From NCBI GenBank assembly GCA_026708035.1, contig JAPOVQ010000035.1, positions 1-64,000 of the forward strand: DNA of 64,000 nucleotides. Reading direction: 5' to 3'. The notes under the pieces were generated by a model. It was not told the origin of the DNA, searched no databases, and saw only the letters and a list, made by a program, of their open reading frames with translations. A program made the translations under genes and the position numbers. Position 1 is the first letter of the stretch; every line of letters starts with the position of its first letter. This DNA is from Chloroflexota bacterium. GTDB taxonomy: Bacteria; Chloroflexota; UBA11872. Of this stretch, positions 44,889 to 53,827 are shown one piece after another.

Positions 44889-46181
44889 ATGATTGACGAG
44901 AGCCAGCACCAGACCTATTCCGACGACTGGCGGCGCACCAACCCCGATCTGGCGTTCTTCCTTCCGCCCGCGCCGCCGGAGTGGCAGGAGTCGGTGGACC
45001 ACGTGCTGGTCAGCCTCACGCGCGAGGGCGCGCTGCTGGCCATCTGGACCTACTGCACCCAGGAGCACGCCGCCGACGAATCGATCATGGTGCGCCGCAG
45101 CGAGGACGGCGGCCGCACCTGGAGCGGCCCCGACGTGCTGGCGGGACCGGGACGCTACCCCGGCCAGGTCGCGTCGTTCGGGTTCCCGGTGATGAGCCAG
45201 GGCGGGCGTATCTATTGCTTCTACAACCGCAGCACGGGCCTGGGCGACAGCTACACCAATGCGTTCCTGGAGTGCAAGGTCTCGGACGACGACGGCCGCA
45301 CCTGGGTCGACGGCAACGTGCAGATCCCCTTCCGGCACACCCGTTTCGACCTGACCGACCCCAAAGCCGGCGCCTCCTGCATCGTGTGGCAGAAGCCGAT
45401 TCGCGATCGCAACAACAAACACATCGTGGGTATCACCCGCTGGACGTCGGAACGCGTCCGGCGGCGAACGCCGGCCTCCGCTCGCGCGCCGCGCGGCGTC
45501 GGCGACTGCCACGTCGAGTTCCTACGTTTCGAAAACATCGACGACGAGCCGGACCCGCAGGACCTCGAGCTCACCTGGCTGCCCGACAGCGACGACCTCG
45601 TTTCGTCACCCGTCATGTTCGACACCGAGTACACCGCCGGATACTCCTTTTGCCAGGAGCCAGGCCTGGTGCTGCTGCCGGACGGACGTCTGTTCGCCAG
45701 CATGCGCACGCCCAACGGGCAGATCTGGTACACGGTCTCCGCCGACGACGGCCACTCGTGGCGCCCGAGCGAGATGCTCCGGTTTCAGGACGGCGGCGCC
45801 CCGATGGAGAACCCGGTCTCGCCCACGCCGCTCTACCGGCTGCACGACGGTCGCTACATCCAGCTGCTCCAGAACCACGACGGGTGGGGATACAACGGCT
45901 TCGGCCCGCTCAACAGCGACAGCCGGCGGCCGCAGTTCCTCGCGGTCGGCGAGTTCCGCCCCAACGCCCATCAACCGCTCTGGTTCAGCGAGCCGCTGCT
46001 GCTGTTCGACACCGACGGCGTGGGCATCGCGCCGCACTACCGACCGTGGCTGTCGATGTATTCCAGCCTCACGGAGCGCGAGGGCGAGCGCATCCTCTGG
46101 TACTCCGACCGCAAGCTGTTCGGGCTTGGGCGCTACATCACCGACGAAATGCTCGCGCCGCTGACCGTGCCCGAGGCGTAG
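44889..46181 (+). CDS. Asp-box (sialidase-fold) protein B2
   Basis: A 430-residue propeller with Asp boxes SEDGGRTWSGP, SDDDGRTWVDG and SADDGHSWRPS, paralogous to the protein at 37622-38959. AAAGGAGG stands 9 nt before ATG 44889 and 6 nt before an alternative GTG at 44886. A low-complexity Arg/Ala-rich stretch near residues 188-205 (RVRRRTPASARAPRG) looks like an insertion absent from the paralogue. No signal peptide. It is followed by the toxin-antitoxin operator. The substrate is unknown. Confidence 0.82.
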   Translation: MIDESQHQTYSDDWRRTNPDLAFFLPPAPPEWQESVDHVLVSLTREGALLAIWTYCTQEHAADESIMVRRSEDGGRTWSGPDVLAGPGRYPGQVASFGFPVMSQGGRIYCFYNRSTGLGDSYTNAFLECKVSDDDGRTWVDGNVQIPFRHTRFDLTDPKAGASCIVWQKPIRDRNNKHIVGITRWTSERVRRRTPASARAPRGVGDCHVEFLRFENIDDEPDPQDLELTWLPDSDDLVSSPVMFDTEYTAGYSFCQEPGLVLLPDGRLFASMRTPNGQIWYTVSADDGHSWRPSEMLRFQDGGAPMENPVSPTPLYRLHDGRYIQLLQNHDGWGYNGFGPLNSDSRRPQFLAVGEFRPNAHQPLWFSEPLLLFDTDGVGIAPHYRPWLSMYSSLTEREGERILWYSDRKLFGLGRYITDEMLAPLTVPEA

Positions 46182-46211
46182 ATCGGGAGCGTCGTCGGCG
46201 CTACAATAACT

Positions 46212-46236
46212 CAATCAATGTCATTGACATTGATTG
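46212..46236. promoter_or_regulatory. Perfect palindromic operator upstream of the toxin-antitoxin genes
   Basis: A 25-nt perfect inverted repeat, CAATCAATGTCA-T-TGACATTGATTG, in an AT-rich patch 71 nt before the antitoxin ATG. It contains TTGACA (46224-46229), the ideal -35 box. Ribbon-helix-helix antitoxins bind such two-fold sites to repress their own operon, so this is the probable binding site. No convincing -10 box was found. Confidence 0.72.
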
Positions 46237-46307
46237 CAATGAAACAGCATCAGGGAAGATGCGCCATAGCGATCAAGGAAGACTCGCCATGACCGGGAGG
46301 CTGCGCC

Positions 46308-46529
46308 ATGACTCAGATCACCGCCCGCGTGCCAAACGAGCTGGCGGAATCTCTAGACGCGGCCGCGGCCATGCTCAAGCGCAGTCGCGCCGCCGTGGTC
46401 CGCCAGGCGTTGGAGCAATACTTGGAGAACTTCGACGACCTGTCTGTCGCGCTGGACCGGCTGCGGGATCCCGCGGATCCCGTGCTGGACTGGGACGAGG
46501 TCAGGCGTGAGCTACTCGGTTCGGATTAA
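46308..46529 (+). CDS. Ribbon-helix-helix (CopG-type) antitoxin
   Basis: A 73-residue protein. The N-terminal half is an RHH fold: strand ITARVPNELAESLDAAA followed by the helix LKRSRAAVVRQALEQYL that dimerises on DNA. The acidic C-terminal 25 residues (DDLSVALDRLRDPADPVLDW) would wrap around the toxin. It overlaps the toxin gene by 23 nt. The palindrome at 46212-46236 is its likely operator, so the operon should be autorepressed by the complex. Confidence 0.88.
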   Translation: MTQITARVPNELAESLDAAAAMLKRSRAAVVRQALEQYLENFDDLSVALDRLRDPADPVLDWDEVRRELLGSD

Positions 46530-46767
46530 GCGCAGCGCGTCGCGAGAACTGGCCCGAATTCCCCAGCCGGCGAGGACGCGCTTGGTCCACGCCATCGACG
46601 GCCTTGGCGAACAGCCGTTCAGCGGCAGCGTCCTGAAGGGCGGGTTGCGCGGTCTGCGCCGCCTGCTCGTGGGCGACTACCGCATCGTGTATGAGGTGCT
46701 CGACGCCGAGTTGGTCGTCCTCGTGATTCGCGTCGCTCGCCGTGGAGGCGCCTACCGACCGATCTGA
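46507..46767 (+). CDS. RelE/ParE-family toxin
   Basis: An 86-residue toxin-fold protein starting at GTG 46507 inside the end of the antitoxin gene. Family features are KRSASRELARIP near the start, LKGGLRGLRRLLVGDYRIVYEV in the middle (given in parts: LRRLLVGDYRIVYEV is the conserved strand pair) and a C-terminal ARRGGAYRP. RelE members cut mRNA on the ribosome and ParE members inhibit gyrase; the Arg-rich middle and lack of a clear catalytic set do not decide between them. Cytosolic, neutralised by the upstream antitoxin. Confidence 0.88.
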   Translation: MSYSVRIKRSASRELARIPQPARTRLVHAIDGLGEQPFSGSVLKGGLRGLRRLLVGDYRIVYEVLDAELVVLVIRVARRGGAYRPI

Positions 46768-46894
46768 GCCGGTCGTACATCGGCGCCTCGCGCGTCCTCG
46801 AGGCCGGACCGAGCGCCCGCGATTCCAGGACACCCTGGGCGGGCATAGACTGTCGGGCGTGCACGCCGCGTGCGCTCAGTGAAGGGAAAGCTTC

Positions 46895-47908
46895 TTGGCC
46901 ACCGTTGCGTTCATCACCGAGTCCGAAGCCAAGCATCGAATGCCCTATGCCGAGGCCATCCGCGACGTCGAGCGGATCGAGGCCGCGCACGTGGTCGACG
47001 ACGGCGACGACGGCCTGCTCGGCGTCATCGGCTCGAAGCTCGTAGGCCGGCATACGTCCGTGGACGGCCTGCTCGACACGGTACGCCCGGACATGGCCAT
47101 CGTGTCCCTGGTGGCGTCCAACTCGCCGCCCGCGATCGAGGCGCTGCTCAACGCCGGCGTGCCGGTCATGGCGGAGAAGCCGGCTTGCGTGGACCCCGAA
47201 GACTTCGCCCCGCTGGCGCGGCTCGCCGACGAGAAAGGCGTGCCGCTGATGCTGGCGCTGGCCAACCGCATGCGCCCCGACATGACCGACGCCCGCCGCA
47301 TCATCGCCGAGGGGGGAATCGGCGAGCTGTACGCCGTGCGGGCGGCGCAGGTGGCGGATCAGACCCGCATCCAGGAGCTCACCGAGCCCGATTGGACGTT
47401 CGAACGCGCCCGGGCCGGCGGCGGACATCTGGTCTGGTTGGGGATTCACTTCGTCGACGTGATTCGTTACGTCACCGGCCGCGACATCGAGCAGGTGCAG
47501 GCGCTCACGGGCGTCGTGGGCGGCGCGCCAATCGACGTTGAAGACCTGGCCCTGGTCAACATGCGCTTGTCCGGTGGCGCGCTGGTGTCGCTGTTCTCCG
47601 GCTACGTGATGGAGGAGAAGGGCCATCAAGGCTTGACGATCTACGGCTCACGGGGCTGGCTGCAAACCGACGCCGCCGCGTCGCCGAAGTTGATGTTGTG
47701 CTCGGGACGCGGCGACGACGCGAAGGTGCGGCGCACGCTCTACGAGGACCGCGGCGCGCCCTACACGAGTTGGGTGGCCTTGACGCTGCGCGCCTGCCTG
47801 GGCGAGATCGAGCCGCCGCTGTCGGCCGCCGACGGTCTGGCGGCGCTGCGCGCGGTGCACGCGGCGTATGCTTCGGCCGCGCACGGCCGGCCGGAGACGC
47901 TGGCGTAG
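46895..47908 (+). CDS. Gfo/Idh/MocA family oxidoreductase 2
   Basis: A 337-residue dehydrogenase of the Gfo/Idh/MocA family starting at TTG 46895 after AAGGGAAAG. The nucleotide loop is degenerate: the N-terminus ATVAFITESEAKHRMPYA lacks the usual GxGxxG. The active-site Lys motif is present as AEKPACV, and the substrate domain follows with GGGHLVWLGIHFVDV. Either NAD binding is altered or the protein has a non-redox role. It stands 127 nt after the toxin gene and about 106 nt before the formamidase-like gene. Confidence 0.8.
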   Translation: MATVAFITESEAKHRMPYAEAIRDVERIEAAHVVDDGDDGLLGVIGSKLVGRHTSVDGLLDTVRPDMAIVSLVASNSPPAIEALLNAGVPVMAEKPACVDPEDFAPLARLADEKGVPLMLALANRMRPDMTDARRIIAEGGIGELYAVRAAQVADQTRIQELTEPDWTFERARAGGGHLVWLGIHFVDVIRYVTGRDIEQVQALTGVVGGAPIDVEDLALVNMRLSGGALVSLFSGYVMEEKGHQGLTIYGSRGWLQTDAAASPKLMLCSGRGDDAKVRRTLYEDRGAPYTSWVALTLRACLGEIEPPLSAADGLAALRAVHAAYASAAHGRPETLA

Positions 47909-48014
47909 GCCGACCCTGGCCAGCCATGAACGCGTGATTGGGCGTTCTGGGGCATGCTTGGCGTCGCGCTCGGCGGATGACTCGATGCACCTTGCGGCAA
48001 AGGACCGGTAAGCC

Positions 48015-50342
48015 ATGAAGATCGTCGGCTATTGCGATCCCCTGCACGTCGCGCCCGGCGACACGGTGCGCTTCATGGTCAGCAGCGCGCATGCGACCTA
48101 CCGGGCCGATCTGGTTCGGGTGGTGCATTGCGACAACAACCCTCGCGGCCCCGGATTCAAGGCACCGATGGTCGAATCCGCCCTCAGCGGCGACTACGCC
48201 GGACGCGAGCAGGAAATCCGGACCGGCTCGAGCGTGCAGATCCCATACGCCGACGCGCTGGGCCAGCTCGACAGCTTCACGGTCACGGCCTGGATGATGC
48301 CGACGATGCCCGACAAAGGGAGACCACAGGCCGTCGTTTCGCATGGCCTCGAGGCTCCCGGCAATGCCGGCTACGGCCTTTTGGTTGGAACCGGCGGCCA
48401 TCTCGTCGGGCAAGTCGGCGACGGCACGGGGGGCATGACGGTCGTCGGTCCCGCCACGCCGCTGATCGAGCATCAGTGGACGCTCGCGGCCATGACCTAT
48501 GACGCGGGCTCGCAGCGGCTCGCGGTCTATCAGCTCCCCAAGCACCCCTGGCCGGTCGAGCGCGGACGCGGCGTGGCGGTGACATCAGCGCCAGGTTCCC
48601 GACCTTCGGTGGGCGCGCCGTTGGTGATGGCGGCGGCGGTCGAGTCGCGCGAAGGCGGCAAGGTGCTCACACACTCCCACTACAACGGCAAGATCGACGC
48701 GCCGCGCATCTACGACCGCGCGCTGTCAGGCGACGAGATCGAGTCCCTGGCGGGCGGCGGAGACTCGCTGGCGGTCGAGGGGTTGGTGGCCGCCTGGGAC
48801 TTCAGCCGGGACATCAGCACCGACCACGTGACCGACCTCGGTCCGCACGGCCTCCACGGACGCGCGGTGCAGATGCCCACCCGCGGCGTCACCGGCCACA
48901 ACTACACCGGACGCGAGACGAATTACCGGCTGGCGCCGGACGAATACGGCGCCATCCACTTCCACGACGACGATCTCGAGGACGCCGGCTGGGAGGTCGA
49001 CTTCGAGCTGACGGTCCCGGACGACCTGCGCAGCGGCGTCTACGCCGCCTGGGTGCGATCGGGCGTCGACGAGGACTGCATAACCTTCTTCGTGCGGCCC
49101 GCCGACGATGCCGAGACGGCCCCGATCGGCGTGTTGATGTCGACGGTTTCCTACGTCACCTATGCCAACTTCCGGGACGTCGACGGCGGCTTCTGGAGCC
49201 CGGAGCGCGTCCCGAACGCCGATCCCAGCCTGAACCCGGCGGCGCACGAATTCCTGCGGGCGAACCCGATGCCGGGGCTCTACGACTTCCACTCCGACGG
49301 GACGGGGGCGGCGCTGTGCTCCTGGCGCCGGCCGATCCTGAACATGCGGCCCACCTACCGCTACCGCGTCTGGTCGGCGCCGTCGCGCTTCCCGGCGGAC
49401 CCCTACGTCATCGATTGGCTGGAGGCCCGCGGCCTGGACTACGACGTGATCACCGACCACGACCTCCACGCCCAGGGCGCGGATCTGCTCAAGCGGCACC
49501 GCGTCATCATCTCGGCCTCGCATCCGGAGTACTGGACCTCGCCCATGATCGAGGGGCTGGAGACCTATCTGAACGACGGCGGGCGCTTGATGTACCTGGG
49601 CGGCAACGGCTTCTTCGGCGTCGCCGCCGTCGACCCGAACCGGCCGCACGTGGTGGAGGTGCGGCGCTGGGGCACGAGCTGGCCCTTCGAGCATCCCCCG
49701 GCCGAGCGAGTGCTCGCCACGACCGGCGAGCTGGGCGGCGTCTGGCGCAACCGCGGCCGTCCGCCGCAGGCGCTGGTGGGTATCGGCTGCGGCTCGGCGG
49801 GCTTCGACAAGGGGGCGCCCTACATCCGGCAGCCCGACAGCCACGATCCGCGCGCAGCCTTCATCTTCGAGGGCATCGGCGACGACGAGCACATCGGCGA
49901 CATCCCGTCGCTGGTAGTCAATCACGGCGCCGCGGGCTACGAGATGGACCGGCTGGACTTCAGCCTGGGCACGCCGCCGCACACCCTGCTGCTGGCGTCT
50001 TCGCTGGGGCATTCCGACAAGTACGTCGGGCTGGCCGACGAGGCGCTCTGGTACACGCGCGGCATCGACGGCGTGTCGGTAGGGGATCCGACAACGCCGG
50101 GGGAGTACCACCCGTTCATTCGCGCCGACATGACCTATTTCGAGACGCCCAACGGCGGCGGCGTGTTCTCGACGGGCTCCATCGCCTGGCGCTCGTGCCT
50201 GTCCTACAACGACTACGACAACACGGTTTCACGCGTGACCGAGAACGTCGTGCGGCGGTTCGCGTCGCCCGAGCCCCTGGCCGATCCGTCGGCCAATCCG
50301 GGCGTCATCACGATGGCCGGCGAATCTCGCCGGGAGGAGTAG
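48015..50342 (+). CDS. N,N-dimethylformamidase large-subunit-like protein with LamG domain
   Basis: A 775-residue protein whose C-terminal two-thirds match the large (beta) subunit family of N,N-dimethylformamidase, an iron amidohydrolase. A LamG/concanavalin-like domain occupies about residues 70-240 (SFTVTAWMMPT, WTLAAMTYD and KIDAPRIYDRALSGDEI). The C-terminal part has YDVITDHDLH, SASHPEYWT and LMYLGGNGFFGVA, the GATase-like core typical of the family. No signal peptide. The small subunit of the known enzyme is not encoded in the flanking genes. GGTAAGCC precedes the ATG. The PLP-decarboxylase gene starts 4 nt after its stop, so the two are co-transcribed. Confidence 0.82.
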   Translation: MKIVGYCDPLHVAPGDTVRFMVSSAHATYRADLVRVVHCDNNPRGPGFKAPMVESALSGDYAGREQEIRTGSSVQIPYADALGQLDSFTVTAWMMPTMPDKGRPQAVVSHGLEAPGNAGYGLLVGTGGHLVGQVGDGTGGMTVVGPATPLIEHQWTLAAMTYDAGSQRLAVYQLPKHPWPVERGRGVAVTSAPGSRPSVGAPLVMAAAVESREGGKVLTHSHYNGKIDAPRIYDRALSGDEIESLAGGGDSLAVEGLVAAWDFSRDISTDHVTDLGPHGLHGRAVQMPTRGVTGHNYTGRETNYRLAPDEYGAIHFHDDDLEDAGWEVDFELTVPDDLRSGVYAAWVRSGVDEDCITFFVRPADDAETAPIGVLMSTVSYVTYANFRDVDGGFWSPERVPNADPSLNPAAHEFLRANPMPGLYDFHSDGTGAALCSWRRPILNMRPTYRYRVWSAPSRFPADPYVIDWLEARGLDYDVITDHDLHAQGADLLKRHRVIISASHPEYWTSPMIEGLETYLNDGGRLMYLGGNGFFGVAAVDPNRPHVVEVRRWGTSWPFEHPPAERVLATTGELGGVWRNRGRPPQALVGIGCGSAGFDKGAPYIRQPDSHDPRAAFIFEGIGDDEHIGDIPSLVVNHGAAGYEMDRLDFSLGTPPHTLLLASSLGHSDKYVGLADEALWYTRGIDGVSVGDPTTPGEYHPFIRADMTYFETPNGGGVFSTGSIAWRSCLSYNDYDNTVSRVTENVVRRFASPEPLADPSANPGVITMAGESRREE

Positions 50343-50346
50343 CCCC

Positions 50347-51567
50347 GTGGCCCAGGAGTTCGAGCGACACACGCCTCACGACCCGCTGCCCATGCCGCCG
50401 CCGATGGATTTTCCGGAGGAGGGCGCGGCCGAATCCGAAGTCCTGGGCGACGTGCACGCGCGGATCGCGGAGGATCCGTTCTCCGTCGAGCGCAACTTCG
50501 GCATCACCTACGTCGGGCCGCCGCATCCGATCGCGGAGTGCGTCGCGACGCTGACCCGGGGCACGTACTTCGTGGAGTGGGCGCGCCAGATGAACCCCGG
50601 CGCCTACGCCTTCGAGAAGGAAGCCATTCGCATGATGGCCAGCCTGCTCGGCCGGCCCGAGGCCACCGGTTTCATCACCAGCGGCGGCACCGAGTCGAAC
50701 ATGTCGGCCATGCGGCTGGCGCGCAACCTGGGTGGCAAGTCGGAACCCGAGATCGTCATGCCCACGTCGGCGCACTACAGCTTCCGCCTGGGCGCCGAGT
50801 TGCTCGGCATCAGCCTGATCGAGACGCCGGTGGACGAGCAGATGGCGCCCGACATGGATGCGGTCAAGCGCGCCATCACCCCCAACACCGTGGGGTTGAT
50901 CTGCTCCGCGCCCGAGGGGAATTTCGGCCAACTGGACCCCATTCCCGAGTTCGCCAAGCTGGCGGTCGAGCACGATCTCTACCTGCACGTCGACGGAGCG
51001 TTCGGCGGGTTCATCCTGCCGTTCATGCGCGAGCTGGGTCACGACCTGTGCGACTTCGACCTCAGCGTGCCGGGGGTCAGCTCGTTCATGACCGACGGGC
51101 ACAAGCTGGGTCAGCTGCCGGTGGCGACGGGATTCTTCCTGATCCGCGACGCGAGCCTGCTGGAGGCCGTGCCGCTGGATTGGACGTTCATCCACACGCT
51201 CACCGCCACCAAGCCCGGCGACCACGCCGCAACCGCCTGGGCCGTGATGCGGCACCTGGGACGCGCCGGCTACCGCGCCTCCACCGCGCGGCTGCTCGAG
51301 TCCGTGCGCATCGTGGTCGAGGGCATTGAGGCCATCGACGAGCTGCGGCTGATGGTGAAACCGTTGATCAGCGTCATTAACTTCACCTCGGACACGGTGG
51401 ACATGGAGCAGGTGTTCAACGACCTGTCACGGCGCGGCTGGGGCAGCACCTTCGGCCACATGAACGGCCACGCCCGCATCCGCCTGTCGCTCCACCCCTA
51501 CCGCGACGCCGACCACGCTCATGGGTTCGTGCAGGCGTTGAGGGAGTCGGTTCAAGCCGCAAGGTAG
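50347..51567 (+). CDS. Group II PLP-dependent decarboxylase family protein
   Basis: A 406-residue aminotransferase-fold enzyme of the glutamate/tyrosine decarboxylase-like group. The PLP lysine is K253 in TDGHKLGQLP. SGGTESNMSAMRLAR is the usual phosphate-binding helix, and HVDGAFGGF carries the Asp that contacts the ring nitrogen. The GTG start at 50347 has GGGAGGAG 8 nt upstream, overlapping the end of the formamidase-like gene. It could decarboxylate an amino acid to an amine or act as a related lyase. Its linkage to the formamidase-like gene suggests a shared nitrogen-compound pathway, which is an inference. Confidence 0.86.
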   Translation: MAQEFERHTPHDPLPMPPPMDFPEEGAAESEVLGDVHARIAEDPFSVERNFGITYVGPPHPIAECVATLTRGTYFVEWARQMNPGAYAFEKEAIRMMASLLGRPEATGFITSGGTESNMSAMRLARNLGGKSEPEIVMPTSAHYSFRLGAELLGISLIETPVDEQMAPDMDAVKRAITPNTVGLICSAPEGNFGQLDPIPEFAKLAVEHDLYLHVDGAFGGFILPFMRELGHDLCDFDLSVPGVSSFMTDGHKLGQLPVATGFFLIRDASLLEAVPLDWTFIHTLTATKPGDHAATAWAVMRHLGRAGYRASTARLLESVRIVVEGIEAIDELRLMVKPLISVINFTSDTVDMEQVFNDLSRRGWGSTFGHMNGHARIRLSLHPYRDADHAHGFVQALRESVQAAR

Positions 51568-51582
51568 GGCGATCGGCCCGAC

Positions 51583-52674
51583 TCATGCCCACGGATCGAG
51601 CGCGACCTTGACTACACCGTCGGCAGGCGTGGCCGAGCGGACGAGCTCGATGCCCTCGGCGGCCTGGGCCAGCGGCAGGCGGTGGGTGAGCATGCGGTCC
51701 AGCGGGTAGCGTCCGGTTTCGGCGAGTTGGACGGCCGCGCGGACGGCCTGGGTTTCGTGGCTGTTGACGCCAAGTACGCGGACCTCGCGGGCCACCAATT
51801 GGTCCCAGGGAAGCTCGACGGGCGCGCCGCCCTTGGACCCGGCCATGACGAAGGTGCCGAGCGGACGCACGACCGAGGCCGCCTGGCCGGCCGCCCCGGG
51901 ACTGGCCGTCACGTCGACTGCGACGTCGGCCATTCGGCCCGCCGTGAGGTCAGCAATGTCGGCCACCGTTGAATCCGAGGCGATCAGGGCGTCGGTGGCG
52001 CCGAACTCACGGGCAAGGCTGAGCCGGGCGCGGTCACGGTCCAGGCCGACGACGATGATCCGGGTCGCGCCGGCCGCGTGCGCCGCGATGGTGCAGGCCA
52101 GCCCCTGCGGTCCGGGTCCGAAGACGACGACCGTGTCGCCGACGCCGGCGTTGCCCAGCGTTTGCACCCAGCGGATGCCATTGGCCAGCACCGCACCGAG
52201 CACGACGCCAACCTCGGGCGTGATCCGCTCCGACACGCGGTGTACCCGGGCGCGCGGCGGCAGGTAGAGAAACTGTCCGTAGGCGCCCCAGAGATAGGGC
52301 GGGTCGGCGGCGGACAAGCGACCGCCATAACCCTGCTCGTCGGCGCACATCTGGTAGGAGCCTCGGCGGCACCACTCGCAGCGGCCGCAACCGAAGCTGG
52401 CCTCCACGATCACGCGGTCGCCGGCGGCCGCCTGCCAGCGGTCGGCGGCGTCCGCGCCCACTTGCTCGATGCGGCCCACGATCTCGTGGCCGAGCAGGGC
52501 CGGGACATTGCGGATGACGGCGGAGTGGCCGTCCCAGTGGTGAATGTCGCTGCCGCAGATGCCGGCGAGCTCGACGCGCAGCAGGCCGTCGTCGTCGCCG
52601 ATGGCGGGGAGCGGGAAGTCGCGCGGCTCGATGCGGTGCGCCGCGACGAGCACGGCGCCGCGGCTGGTGGTCAC
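51583..52674 (-). CDS. Zinc-dependent alcohol dehydrogenase (MDR family)
   Basis: A 363-residue medium-chain dehydrogenase. Catalytic zinc ligands are C40 (GICGSD), H63 and E64 (LGHE). The structural zinc site is complete: C96, C99, C102 and C110. The Rossmann fold starts at VVVFGPGPQG. It resembles threonine dehydrogenase and sorbitol dehydrogenase-like members that oxidise secondary alcohols with NAD(P). The start is GTG 52674. It converges on the PLP decarboxylase gene with only 15 nt between stops. A REP-like double hairpin lies just upstream of its start. Confidence 0.9.
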   Translation of the reverse strand: MTTSRGAVLVAAHRIEPRDFPLPAIGDDDGLLRVELAGICGSDIHHWDGHSAVIRNVPALLGHEIVGRIEQVGADAADRWQAAAGDRVIVEASFGCGRCEWCRRGSYQMCADEQGYGGRLSAADPPYLWGAYGQFLYLPPRARVHRVSERITPEVGVVLGAVLANGIRWVQTLGNAGVGDTVVVFGPGPQGLACTIAAHAAGATRIIVVGLDRDRARLSLAREFGATDALIASDSTVADIADLTAGRMADVAVDVTASPGAAGQAASVVRPLGTFVMAGSKGGAPVELPWDQLVAREVRVLGVNSHETQAVRAAVQLAETGRYPLDRMLTHRLPLAQAAEGIELVRSATPADGVVKVALDPWA

Positions 52675-52692
52675 GTTGACTCGCCGGACTGG

Positions 52693-52760
52693 ATTCCGGC
52701 TTTCGCCGGAATGACGGAGGGAGCGGTCCCCTCACCCCAATCCTCTCCCCACGGGAGAGG
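52693..52760. repeat. Composite REP-like double hairpin
   Basis: Two stem-loops in a row: ATTCCGGC-TTTC-GCCGGAAT (52693-52712) and CCTCTCCC-CAC-GGGAGAGG (52742-52760). Both are of common intergenic bacterial repeat types, and the second resembles the hairpin at 55160-55192. They separate the alcohol dehydrogenase start from the next minus-strand gene end. Confidence 0.65.
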
Positions 52761-52807
52761 GAGTCGAACCGGTACCGACGCACGGGGCGGCTTGGTGGGC
52801 CTCGAGG

Positions 52808-53827
52808 TCATGGTCGGCTTGCGAGGCAGCCGACGATCGTGTCCACGTGCGACACAAATTCGGCGGTCAGCTCGATGGCCTCGCCGAGCGTGGCCTTGGC
52901 ATCCCAGGACCACGAGCCGTCCGCCTGCTGCGTCTCGACGAACCAGTCGCCCACCCGCACCGTCCAGTCGCGGTATTCGGCGTCTCCCGTGAGCTGATAG
53001 AGCAGCGCGGAGCCCCAGCCGCTCTTGCAGACTTGGGCGTAGTCGAACTGGCGCGGCGTGCATTGCATGGAAAAGTCCATATGGTCCCGGGCGAGAACCA
53101 GATAGCCCGGCTGCGGGTCGACCATGTGCAAGCGGCAGAGAAACGCCGCGGCAATGCCGCCCACCGTCCAGCGCTGCTTGCGAGCGGCCTGGGCTTCGAC
53201 CGTGAACCACGACTCCTCGCCGGCCTCGGGCGTAACGAGCGCCTGCCGCTCGCGCGACCACGCATAGTGCAGCCGGTTGGGAAGCTCGCGCTGCGCGTGC
53301 CAGATCCGCTCCAGGAAGGCATGGACCGCCCGCGCTTCGTCAAGGCGCCCCAGGGCGATGCAGGCCAGGCCGCAGCCGCAGGCGTAGGGCACGTCCATTA
53401 CGTCGCTGGGCGCGCCGTCGGCGTCCAGGTCGTTGGTGAACCCGCCGGATTGCGGATCTTGCATGGTGAGCATGAAATCGAGTCCGCGGCTGCTCAGGTC
53501 GAACTGCCGCGCCATGTGCGCGCCGTAGACCAGCGTGGCGTTGCGATAGGCATAGGCATCGGTCAGCACGCGCCGACCGCCATCGAAATCGCCCTCGGGG
53601 GTGAACATGTGCTCACGGATCCAACCGCACAGCGCCGTGGCCGCGGCAGTTTCGCCGGCCACGGTCAACGTCCACGGCACGCGGTAGAACCTGAAGCCAT
53701 GCGACGGATTGCCGATCGAGCCGTCGGGATGCATGTGCCCAAGCAGCCAATCGGCGCCGCGTCGCTTGGCGTCGGCGTACGACTCCAAGCGAGCGCGCAG
53801 ATCGATCGGCGAGGCGCTCATCGTCAT
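52808..53827 (-). CDS. Alpha/alpha-toroid protein (terpenoid cyclase/prenyltransferase-like)
   Basis: A 339-residue all-helical protein with repeats ending in glycine-rich turns such as MHPDGSIGN, QDPQSGGFTND and QQADGSWSWD, resembling the QW-type repeats of the terpenoid cyclase and prenyltransferase toroid. No DDxD-type or DxDD motif for cyclisation is seen, and no membrane or signal segment, so it may bind or cleave a glycan in the manner of six-hairpin enzymes instead. The start is ATG 53827 or 53821. It is divergent from the flavin oxidoreductase gene (about 115 nt). Function unknown. Confidence 0.62.
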   Translation of the reverse strand: MTMSASPIDLRARLESYADAKRRGADWLLGHMHPDGSIGNPSHGFRFYRVPWTLTVAGETAAATALCGWIREHMFTPEGDFDGGRRVLTDAYAYRNATLVYGAHMARQFDLSSRGLDFMLTMQDPQSGGFTNDLDADGAPSDVMDVPYACGCGLACIALGRLDEARAVHAFLERIWHAQRELPNRLHYAWSRERQALVTPEAGEESWFTVEAQAARKQRWTVGGIAAAFLCRLHMVDPQPGYLVLARDHMDFSMQCTPRQFDYAQVCKSGWGSALLYQLTGDAEYRDWTVRVGDWFVETQQADGSWSWDAKATLGEAIELTAEFVSHVDTIVGCLASRP

